Positions 1-8,486 of a stretch of 13,540 bases of DNA are shown in pieces. The stretch's first letter is position 1. Every line of letters starts with the position of its first letter. Source of the DNA: Chromera velia (lineage: Eukaryota > Sar > Chromeraceae); assembly GCA_018398765.1 (NCBI GenBank), contig JAHBMJ010002010.1, positions 10,001 through 23,540 on the forward strand, given 5' to 3'. The notes below the pieces were generated by a model. That model did not search any database, was not told where the DNA came from, and saw only the letters and a program-made list of their open reading frames with translations. The translations under genes were made by a program, and so were the position numbers.

Positions 1-772
1 TGGCATACCTTCCTGCCGTTTTCCCTGCTTGTCTGTCTGTCTGTCTGTCTGTTTTTCTTTTCATCTGACATGAGTGCGTTGACTACGTATTCCATTTCTT
101 TCTGTCACTGAATGCGCGCACGGCAAGAGAGCGAAAAAAGAGTCCAAGGCAGATAATGGGCGTTCTAGAAGTAATTGAGTTCGTGAATGCGTCATCTCGT
201 GTCAGTGCGCGAATGGGCTGTTTGATGCATTTTTTCGGATGGTAAGTATAATGTATTGTTTTGTTCCTCACCCTCTCCCGAATCTCTGTCTGCCTTTGTG
301 TCCATGCATCTCTCTCCCTCAGTCTGCATGTCTGGCCGTCGTTCTTTCTGTCTGTATCTCTCTGACGGTCTCTTTCTGTATCTTTCTGCCTTCCCACCTG
401 TCTGCCTTTCTGTCTCTTTTTCTGCGTGGAATGAAGGAGAGAAAAAATGTAGGAAAGGGGTCGCCGTGTCTGTCCTCTCTCTCCTTTCGTGCGTGCGCTT
501 GTCCTGCCCGTTTGCCTGCTCTGCGTCTGGATAGCGGAAAATCCAACGTCTACTTGAGAAGTCCGTAAATTAAACAGGAAGAATGATTGACAAAGCGGAA
601 TTCCTTAATCCCTTTTCTGCCTTCTTGAGCGATCCAGGCCCACTCACATATTCATTCTACCAAGACCAAGACTACGTATGTCTGGCGTCCGTGTACAAGT
701 GGTTGGTCGAGCATCCATGAAATACTTAAAATTGATAAGTGAATGTATGGATCCATGCATGCGAGCATGCAG
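1..772 (+). other. Probable intron or upstream sequence of the DHODH gene
   Basis: No exon could be recognised here. The first recognisable DHODH exon starts at 773 after an AG (771-772) and begins in the middle of an arginine codon, so at least one earlier exon must exist. I searched all three plus frames for the expected N-terminal motifs of class 2 enzymes (the glycine-rich FMN-binding GLAAGFDK-like stretch and the G-TVTP-like stretch) and saw neither, so the missing exons probably lie left of the window. The sequence is T/C-rich with scattered CTGT and CTCT runs. GTAAGTAT at 241 and GTATGT at 676 look like donor sites, but no convincing coding sequence precedes either. Confidence 0.5.
31..52. 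repeat. (GTCT)n microsatellite
   Basis: Five and a half perfect copies of GTCT. It lies in presumed intron of the DHODH gene. Confidence 0.9.
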
Positions 773-2263
773 GTGCGGTTTCAACAGCGAGGGCGCTGAT
801 GTTGTCGAGAGGAGACTGGAGAAAGTTGTGGAGAGGAAGCCTTCGCATCCTCTCACAAAACACGGAGTTCTGGGAGTCAATCTTGGAAAGAACAAGGAAC
901 AGACGGATGCAGCAGCAGACTTGACGAGAGGGGTACGACAGCTTGGTCAGTCAGTCAACTGTTCGACTGACTGACTGACTGACTGACTGACTGACTGACT
1001 GACTGTCTTTTTCCTTGGCTGTATTCTTCAAATCTTCCTGGTTTCTCGAGGCAATCGTCTCCTCTTCTCTTCTCTCTTCTCTCCCCTCACACTCTGCGCT
1101 TCCCCTCTTCCTTCATTTCGGCCGTCCATCCCTAGCACCCGGGTGGGTACCTTTTTCCCGAGTCTTTTCCTTTCCTTTCTGCTCCCCCCCCAGTGCAGGC
1201 AGTTTCCTTCCTCTGAAGTTAGGTAGAACTTCATTCAGTCTTTCCCTCTGTGTCTCCCTCCCTGAGTGACCTTGTTTAGCACCGCAGTGACTCCGTCGGA
1301 GGTGGCGTGCGTCTCTTTGGTTGCACGGTGATGCATGCGGCCGATTCACATCCCTGCTCTCTCTCTCTCTCAGTCTATTTGACTAGGCAGCTCGAAAAAG
1401 AACAAACAAACGTGCCTGCTGCATAGGCATGTGACCGCGTGAACGAGTGGCCGAGTCTGTAATGAGTGAGTGAGTGAGTCAGTAAGTGTGCAGGAAGGTT
1501 TGCCGACTACTTGGTGATCAACGTCTCTTCCCCCAACACACCGGGACTCCGAGCTCTTCAGGCAAGAGAGAGTTTGATCTCTCTCGTTTCTGCCGTGCAA
1601 GAAGAAATCGAAAAACTGCCGAAGAGGGAAACCACAGGAGGCGGTCAGCAAGGTGGAACGAAACAAGACAAACGAAAGAAACAGAAAAGAGAAGAAAAGT
1701 GGCACGCTGAGGGAGGGTCAAGTCGGCAGGCCGTTCGGAGGAGAGTCTGCGTGCCTGCCTGCATGTCGTCTATCTGCATGTCTTTTAATTCCGAACCACC
1801 CATTCCTAACTCGCAATGTCTGAACGTCTAAACATCTGCGTCAAGTTCCAGTATGTGAAAATGGATGGCTGATCAAGGCACCGTATTTATCTTCTGTTTC
1901 GCTTTGCAAGGTCACGTGAGACGTGGGAGAGATCGCGTTCGCCTCCAATCCTACAGTTCAGCTTTGAATGTGCGATCAGATTTCCTGAAGTCGAAAGAAA
2001 AGTCTGCGAGTGGGGCTCTAGGGTTGTTGCAAAAAAGAAAAAGGGACCAGAGGAGAATGAAATGACGCACGCATTCCGTCTGATGCCTCTCGTCGTTCGT
2101 TGTTTTACTTTTTGCGTCCGTATCCATGTCCATATACACAAACGAGAAAAATCATCACTCAAGTCTCGCTTGCCCTTTCTGTCGCCCTGGTTGGATCTCA
2201 ATTGTACGCATGTGGGTGAATCTGCATGTGTGCGTGTGCGTGCGCGTGCGCGTGCGCATGTCC

Positions 2264-2302
<39 letters not shown>

Positions 2303-4497
2303 CGTGTGTGCGCGCGCGGACGTGTGTGCTTGTGTCGGTTTGTGCAGTAGGCGAGGCCGACTTCCCTCCCCACCCTCCTCTTTTTGTCAAAATCGCGCCT
2401 GACCTCTCTGGCGAGGAGCTGAAGGATGTAGTGGAGGTCGCGGTGGAAAGGGGGATTGCAGGCGGGTTCAGCCTCATGCATTGATACGTATATGTGTGTT
2501 CAGGAAGGAACAAGTTCGCGCTGAGAACTGAGGAATTTCATGGGCCATCCAGTTTCTCTCTCTCTCTCTCTCTCTCTCATCTGTCTCCCCTTCCCCCTTT
2601 CCCTCTCTCACTGTCTGCCCTGTGTATCCAACATTGTGTGTGAGTGTGCACAAAATATAGAAGAAGTTGGTGTACGAGTGAGTGAGTGTCTCCCTCCCTG
2701 CAGGTCTGATTGTCTCCAACACAACCATCCGCCGGCCCGACTCCCTGGTGTCGCCTCGGAAGACGGAGACCGGAGGCCTCTCGGGAGCCCCCCTCAAGGA
2801 CCTCTCCACAAGGTTGGGTCGATCTTTCAATGCAAACTTACTTTAGTTCGAATGTATATCTACACAATGTCAATCAATATGCACAACATTGACGCTCCAA
2901 CTGAATGCGCATTTACCACTTTACATTGTTCACACATACACACAGGTACATTTCAACTGTGTAGACTGTGCTGGCACTCTCTGAGCGACAGGGATACTCT
3001 CTCCGACCCCTCCAAAGAAGATCTCTGCAGTGTCCCCCCCGGACCTTCCCTCTCTCCCCCTCTGCTTTTGTCCTTTTTCCCTCTTTGGTCTCTATTTGCT
3101 GTACGCAAGTTCACTATACACTTGGAGGTTTACACGCCAAGTCACTGAATGCCCAACCACACGTTCACGTTTCTCCTTTGACCGGCAGAAGAGGTTCAAC
3201 TTTCGGATTCCTACCCAGCATTTTGACTTTCAGAAAGACCCGCTTTCCTTCCGAACAGAGTCCCTTGACGGAACATCACATAAGTCTGCGTGATGTAAGA
3301 GAAGAACCTGCGCGTCTGTCTGTGCACCTCCACAGATGCGTAGCGGACGTGTACCGCCTCTCAGGGGGGAAACTGAAGATCATCGCGGTGGGCGGGATCT
3401 TCTCGGGAGACGACGCGCTTGAGAAGATTGAAGCAGGAGCATCACTGGTACAGGTCGGTAATTAAGAGATTTGGGGGGGTGCAGCGTGTGCGTCGTTTGG
3501 CTGGGCACGTGGACGCGGCCCTGCAGTTGTGATCGTCTTTCTCTGGGCCTGCGTTTCGCTTTCTGCCGCTTAGTGCTCTGATTTCTGTCTTTCTGCCTGT
3601 CGTTCGCGTGGCATCAAGAAGTGTGCACGTTCTGCGTCAATGTGCACACATGAACGTGAATGTGCATGTGGGCGTGGACATGAGAGAGAGAGAGTGCATG
3701 CGGTGCCTGCAGGTGTACACTGGTCTGATTTATGTGGGGCCCGCAGTTGCAAGAAGAATCAAGACGCGGCTTTCTTGGCTTCTGTATCTGAAGGAGTATC
3801 GGTGAGTGAGTGAGTGAGTGAGTGTCTGAGTGAGTGAGTGAGTGAGTGAGTGAGTGCGTGAGTGAGTGAGTGAGTGAGTGTGACTGAGTGAGGGAGTGCG
3901 TGTGTGTGTGTGTGTGTGAGTATGTGAGTGTGGGAGTGTGTGTGTAAGTGAGTTCGTGAGTAAGTGCGTGAGTGAGTTAGTGAGTGTATGTGCGTGTGTG
4001 CGTGTGTGTGAGTGCGTGAGTGAGTGAGTGAGTGAGTGTGACTGAGTGAGGGAGTGCGTGTGTGTGTGTGTGTGTGAGTATGTGAGTGTGGGAGTGTGTG
4101 TGTAAGTGAGTTCGTGAGTAAGTGCGTGAGTGAGTTAGTGAGTGTATGTGCGTGTGTGCGTGTGTGTGAGTGCGTGAGTGAGTGAGTGAGTGAGTGTGAC
4201 TGAGTGAGGGAGTGCGTGTGTGTGTGTGTGTGTGAGTATGTGAGTGTGGGAGTGTGTGTGTAAGTGAGTTCGTGAGTAAGTGCGTGAGTGAGTTAGTGAG
4301 TGTATGTGCGTGTGTGCGTGTGTGTGAGTGCGTGAGTGAGTGAGTGAGTGAGTGTGACTGAGTGAGGGAGTGCGTGTGTGTGTGTNGTGAGTGTGTGAGT
4401 GTGTGAGTGTGTGAGTGTGAGTGAGTGAGTGAGTGAGTGAGTGAGTGTGAGTTTGAGTCTCAGTCTGAGTGTGAGTGTGAGTGTGAGCGTGAGTGTG

Positions 4498-4536
<39 letters not shown>

Positions 4537-4704
4537 ATGTGTGTGTGTGGGTGTGTGAGTGTGGGTGTGAGTGAGTGAGTGAGTGAGTGTGTGTGTGTGT
4601 GCAGGTCCCTGGAGGAAGCGGTTGGGGCTGCGCACCGAGAGAATAAACGAGAAAAGGCAGAAAGGGTGAAGGCCCGAAAAAAACCAGCTTTCGGCGTAGC
4701 ATAA
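773..4704 (+). CDS. DHODH: Class 2 dihydroorotate dehydrogenase, C-terminal 7 exons (5' partial)
   Basis: This enzyme oxidises dihydroorotate to orotate with FMN and passes electrons to quinone, normally at the mitochondrial inner membrane (family knowledge). Proposed exons are 773-945, 1494-1652, 2351-2461, 2704-2812, 3336-3453, 3713-3801 and 4605-4704. They sum to 859 bases: one base completing a split Arg codon, then 285 codons and TAA. Every junction keeps frame. Motifs in order are [45 protein letters not shown] (containing the class 2 catalytic-serine motif), [63 protein letters not shown] with [15 protein letters not shown] (FMN phosphate site), and [12 protein letters not shown]. The protein ends in a basic tail ([11 protein letters not shown]). 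Exon 2 may end at 1643 instead of 1652. Exon 3 may start at 2348. Its donor at 2462 is GC. A K/R/G-rich insert sits at the exon 2-3 junction. The targeting sequence, membrane helix and first FMN motifs are outside the window. Confidence 0.93.
965..1005. repeat. (GACT)10 microsatellite in DHODH intron
   Basis: Ten perfect GACT copies plus one base. It lies 20 bases inside the intron that starts at 946 with GTCAGTCAGTC, so the same tetranucleotide forms the splice donor and, after a short interruption, the repeat. Confidence 0.92.
2222..2299 (+). repeat. Alternating purine-pyrimidine tract with (TG)16
   Basis: About 40 bases of strictly alternating TG, CG and CA steps (2222-2261) precede a pure TG run at 2267-2299. 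TGCG and CGCG runs of this type are good candidates for Z-DNA. The tract ends about 50 bases before the acceptor of DHODH exon 3, so the nascent transcript would carry a UG-rich segment just upstream of the splice site. Confidence 0.85.
2345..2350 (+). promoter_or_regulatory. Tandem NAGNAG acceptor before DHODH exon 3
   Basis: The six bases CAGTAG end the intron. Splicing after CAG (exon from 2348) or after TAG (exon from 2351) both keep frame with the one base left over from exon 2. The first choice adds a single valine before the GEADFPP stretch. Which is used cannot be decided from sequence; the CAG version is closer to the usual acceptor consensus. Confidence 0.55.
2462..2703 (+). other. 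Probable GC-AG intron in DHODH
   Basis: Family alignment needs the exon 3 end (VAVERGIAG) to join directly to [11 protein letters not shown]. The only join giving this uses CAG followed by GCGGGT at 2462 and CAG at 2701-2703, with one G from the left exon and GT from the right making Gly. No GT dinucleotide in the right phase exists at this junction. The intron contains (TC)12 at 2555-2578 and ends in a CTCCCTCCCTGCAG pyrimidine tract. Confidence 0.75.
2555..2578. repeat. (TC)12 microsatellite
   Basis: Perfect TC repeat inside the GC-AG intron of DHODH, pyrimidine-rich on the sense strand. Confidence 0.92.
3881..4385 (+). repeat. 158-bp period minisatellite, about 3.2 copies
   Basis: The landmark TGACTGAGTGAGGGAGTGCG starts at 3881, 4039, 4197 and 4355, an exact spacing of 158 each time. 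The landmarks inside the unit (GAGTATGTGAG, GTAAGTGAGTTCGTGAG, GTTAGTGAGTGTATG) recur in the same order, and copies look identical by eye. The fourth copy is cut off in a GT run just before the ambiguous base at 4386. Confidence 0.92.
4386..4386. other. Ambiguous base N in the repeat array
   Basis: A single n interrupts a GT run where the fourth 158-bp copy breaks off. This probably marks an unresolved repeat or a closed gap, so the copy number here is not reliable. Confidence 0.9.
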
Positions 4705-4739
4705 TTGCTGAGCGCAGAATATTTGACAGAAACATTTAA

Positions 4740-5730
4740 TGATTCATGTAATCAAAATGGGCCGTAGCGATTGTGGACCATTTTTTGGTGAATTTTTAAA
4801 GATAATATCCTAAATCGTTCACATCAACTTTGAACGTAATAATTTAAAGCGCTATTATACAGAATATTATAAAAGTGTAATCAGGTTTTTGCTATAACGT
4901 AGGCTATGAAGGCCAGTATAACGGTTTGTTGAACCGAGTAGGGTTTCGGTCAGTAAAAGGTAGTGTTATCAAAAAAGTCTGTGTATATGAACTATGAATT
5001 CCATTATGTAGAAAAAATAAATAAAAATTATTTAGTAGCGTCAGGCTATAGGCTCATTTCTGTTTTTACTGATAATACTTTTCGTCTTATCAATTTATTG
5101 ATAGCAACAGCGGTAACAGCACTATTTTTTTTTTTTTTTGAACCGCACTATCATAAGCCTAGGAGGACAGCAGGTTCCGAGTTTTCATAATGCTGCAGTC
5201 ATAGATACTAGCATAGATATGTAAAACCGATGATTTATTAGGGTTTGTTCAGCTATTATATGACAGCTAATTCAGAGCTTTTCAATGGTTCTAGTATACA
5301 GCCAATTTATCAATAATATAAATATTAGTCCAGTTAATTTTTTTTAGATTATTCAATTAAAGAATAATTTACTGATCAACGTACAACCTACTGGGCTACA
5401 CTGGGCGGGCTGCTCTTTGCTGTTAAGTTAATTGCTAAGATAAAATGATATGTATTAAATATTGCCATTAATGAATCTGGTTGCCGGTGTGCAGATAATT
5501 TTGTATATTGGCTTAATCCCTTCCTGTCTGATATGAACAACCACGCAGCAGGTCCGTACTAATTTTATTCTCTTAGTAGTTTATTCTAGATTTTATTGGC
5601 TAATGCTAATCGAAAGACATCGAAAGACACCGTGTGACGGTCGTGATGGTCATAAACAATCTGGTCTCGCTCGTAATGACTCGCAGCACCTCTTGCTCAT
5701 GAATTAGTCTATGCGTCGATCAGTCTCGTT
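4740..5730. other. A+T-rich intergenic block, no gene seen
   Basis: Composition changes sharply about 35 bases after the DHODH stop. Two 60-base lines I counted here (5221-5340) were 33% and 23% G+C. Open frames are short; the longest (4963-5190) has no recognisable motif and ends by reading through a T15 run. I saw no tRNA box, no terminal repeats and no recognisable organellar protein. It may be an old insertion (transposon or organellar DNA) or an ordinary A+T-rich spacer. Confidence 0.6.
5125..5139. repeat. Poly(T)15 tract
   Basis: Fifteen T in a row within the A+T-rich block. Read on the minus strand it would be an A tract, which could be the tail of a retroposed copy, but nothing recognisable lies beside it. 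Confidence 0.85.
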
Positions 5731-7499
5731 GTCGATGTGTTAGACGCCCCATTTTTTAGAATTCAGACAGACGTTTGTGTCCTGTGGAAGAACATATCGC
5801 GTTCTAAACCGACATTTCACCAATCGTCCATAGGCTGTCGAATCAAACAGTCACTGCTTAATTGTGAATTCAAACTCCTGCCTGCCAGTGCACCTCAATC
5901 GATCATTGTTCTTTTCCATTTCACTGATCGACGACCATCTTGTGCACGGAGGGAAAATGTGCGAGCTGGGTTTCGAGTGAGGAAAAAAATGAGCGCCGTG
6001 CAGTCATGCCTGCAAACCCCAACGCTCTAGCTCCTACCGCATGCATGCATCAAGATGATAAATGGGAATCACATGACATCATGATATTCATACGACGTAC
6101 CGCACATGCATTCATACTCGCACTCAAGCAAGTCACTGATCGATCGACTGCCCCTCCCTTCGATCAAGCGCTTCCCCCTGCACCCCCGGCCAGGGCCCAA
6201 AAAAGAATTTAAAGCAGACATGCATGCATGCGAGTATCGATATCAGCAGCAGAAATTAGTAAGCACTCAACCCCCCAGACAGGTTTAATTCTGTCCAGAT
6301 TCATACGAGATCGATCGAAAGAAAAGGAAGGCATCCAGGTGTTTGTTTTTTCTGACCGGGTTCGTTCTTGTGCTGCCCCTGTTTGAAAATCACAGCATGA
6401 TCCTTTTCCGTCTGGTCTGCCGTCACGATTGTCTATGAAGACCGACTTTTGCTGCCTGTCCGTCTCTCTATGCAGTTGGAGGGCGGACCCCTTTGAAAGT
6501 TTCATGCAGTACTCTCGTTATTAAATCGAATGTGAATTTCTCTTTTCTGCCTCGATCCACCGGATAGATCGGCCAACCTTCCTTGCTTTTGCTTTTGACC
6601 TCTGTCTAGCTCCTGTTCTTGCTCTTGCCGAGCTGCTGCACTCATTCCCGATTTCCCAACGGATGTGCGCAGCTCCGTTCTCTTCCTTTGCTTTCCTCCT
6701 TTCTTCCTTTCGGTCGGACTCCCTTTGATGCAGAAGAAGAAAAGAAGAAAGGAAGGAAGGAAGGGAACACTTGCGCTTCCCCAGATGCTCCAAATGAAAA
6801 GGGTCCCGGAGCGTTTCTCTGCCACAAAAACAAAAAGAACTGTGCTTTGATCGCATCACTGTGAGCTTGCAGGGCCAAAAAGACAGAAAGGGACTATGAA
6901 CTGCCCCCCCCCCCCCCTTCCCAAAGCGTTCCCTCCCTCCCTCGCTGGTTGTCCCCCTCCCTCCGTCTGCGTGAGATCGTCTCGGGGGAATTCATTCCAA
7001 GAGAAGTCAGAGAATTAAAAGAACGATGCACAGAATTCATGGGGATGAATCAATAATCAATCGATGATGAATGAAGGAATAAAAATGCGTGCGGCGCTGT
7101 GGTCTGAACTGAACGGACTGACTGGAGCGAAATTATTCTCTCCGTACGTTCCTGATGGGCACTTCTGGGGATTAGCCTCTGGTGCCGCACGTCGCTTCGA
7201 TCGTGCATATTTATGCAACCTCCTTTCTCTGCATGCATGCATCTCTCGTCTCTTGCTCTTCTCTTCGGGATCCTTCTAATTCAGAGAGGCGGGGCATCCT
7301 ATCGCAGTCCTACTGGAAATATACACGCACAACATTCAATGATCGAAGTTGCACAGCTGCATGCTGGCTTTCTCTGGAGGGAAATTGGTGAATTGAAGGA
7401 ATTAATGGATCAGAAGTCTGCAGGTTGCTGTTTGACATTCGCCCCTTCCCTGTCAAACTCTCCCTCCGTCCCTCCCCCCCCTCTCTCTGTTAATTCCGT
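5731..7499. other. Intergenic sequence between convergent genes, no gene seen
   Basis: Mixed composition with many short words such as ATCGATCG and TGCATGCA (6039-6050, 6221-6230, 7231-7240). Open frames on both strands overlap one another and have low-complexity or stop-rich translations. None shows a family motif or a coherent exon chain. The region lies downstream of both the plus-strand DHODH gene and the minus-strand oxidase-like gene, so it should contain both 3' untranslated regions and polyadenylation signals; no clear AATAAA-type signal stands out next to either stop. Confidence 0.5.
6904..6917. repeat. Poly(C)14 tract
   Basis: Fourteen C in a row followed by a CCTCCCTCC-like stretch, in intergenic sequence. 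G-rich on the minus strand. Confidence 0.85.
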
Positions 7500-8200
7500 C
7501 TAAAGGAGGCGCTGCAGATCAGGGGCTTGGAGGGGATCCGTGTCCCACTGTTTGACCTCGTCCTTCTGGTTGCTCCATTTCATCGCCTTGATCACGAACT
7601 TTACAACCACCTGCCCCACACCCCTAATGAACACCGCCGCTTGGGGGTTTTCCTTCTCGTGAATCCGCGTGTACTGCTCATTCAGCTTTGGGTCAAGGAC
7701 AGCCTGCAGGCAGAAGAGAAGAGAAGAGAAGAGAAGAGAAGAGAAGAGGAAGAAATTGACCAGCAAGTCAGACATCTAGTGGGTCTCGCATATCGAAAGG
7801 CACCATGCATATCAAGAAATCACACACTTGAGCCAGCTGTATGAAGGCAGTTCGAAGAAAGGGGTTTGATTGATTGATTGATAGGTTCCGCACTAGATCT
7901 TCCCGCTATGTCCATCTGGGACCCTCGCAGTCTTTCTGGCTGTCCTTGCGTCGTCGGTCCGTTGTCTGGATGTTCAGCTGAAAAGGAAGCGGTCACAGTC
8001 TGCACAACACTCTTTCTGTCAGTACGGTCTGGAATTCTATCGTCGCATTCAAAGCATCGTGGCTGGATAGACACAGAGACCGAGACCGAAAGCGACGCAC
8101 AAAGACGCACTCACTCCCTCACTCCCTCACCCAACCGTCCACCCCCCCCCACTTTTACTCACGCACTTACTCAGACACTTACACACACGCATACACAATT

Positions 8201-8242
<42 letters not shown>

Positions 8243-8301
8243 ACACACACACACACACACTCACACTCACACACACTTGCACACACTTACACACACTTAA
8301 A

Positions 8302-8370
<69 letters not shown>

Positions 8371-8450
8371 ACACACACACACTTACACACACACACTTAC
8401 ACACACACACACTTACACACTTACACACACACTTACACACACACTTACAC

Positions 8451-8486
<36 letters not shown>

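Larger units (their letters stand above)
3802..4600 (+). repeat. GTGA/GT satellite filling the last DHODH intron
   Basis: The intron 3802-4604 is almost wholly built from GTGA, GT and closely related words. C is nearly absent from the sense strand. It begins exactly at the splice donor GTGAGT and ends in a GT run followed by GCAG. Nested inside is a longer-period tandem array at 3881-4385. Apart from the splice sites there is no sign of coding or RNA structure. Confidence 0.93.

Noticed and set aside
181-240. Exon ending at the strong donor GTAAGTAT at 241
   Set aside because: No frame before it encodes the residues expected immediately before CGFNSEG of DHODH, and the phase would give Trp instead of Arg.
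1653-1831. Extension of DHODH exon 2 to the strong GTATGT at 1851
   Set aside because: The reading frame meets a stop at 1829-1831, and the phase-compatible donors are at 1644 and 1653.
3881-4385. Regularly spaced repeats as a CRISPR array
   Set aside because: The 158-bp units are contiguous, low-complexity and have no unique spacers; the context is a eukaryotic intron.
4135-4735. Minus-strand open frames of His-Thr repeats (also in 8127-8396 and 2155-2481)
   Set aside because: They are translations of GTGA and TG microsatellites inside introns of the opposite-strand gene, with no other coding evidence.
4963-5190. Small membrane protein in the A+T-rich block
   Set aside because: The hydrophobic end comes from a T15 run (Phe codons); no homologous motif and no start context.
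6502-6878. Overlapping open frames on both strands near 6500-6880
   Set aside because: All frames are equally open and low-complexity (Lys/Arg/Glu or Ser/Phe runs from AAG/CTT-rich DNA), with no motif or splice chain.
7878-8300. Plus-strand gene inside the oxidase-like intron
   Set aside because: The second half is AC-repeat translation, and the first half shows no motif and overlaps an equally open minus frame.
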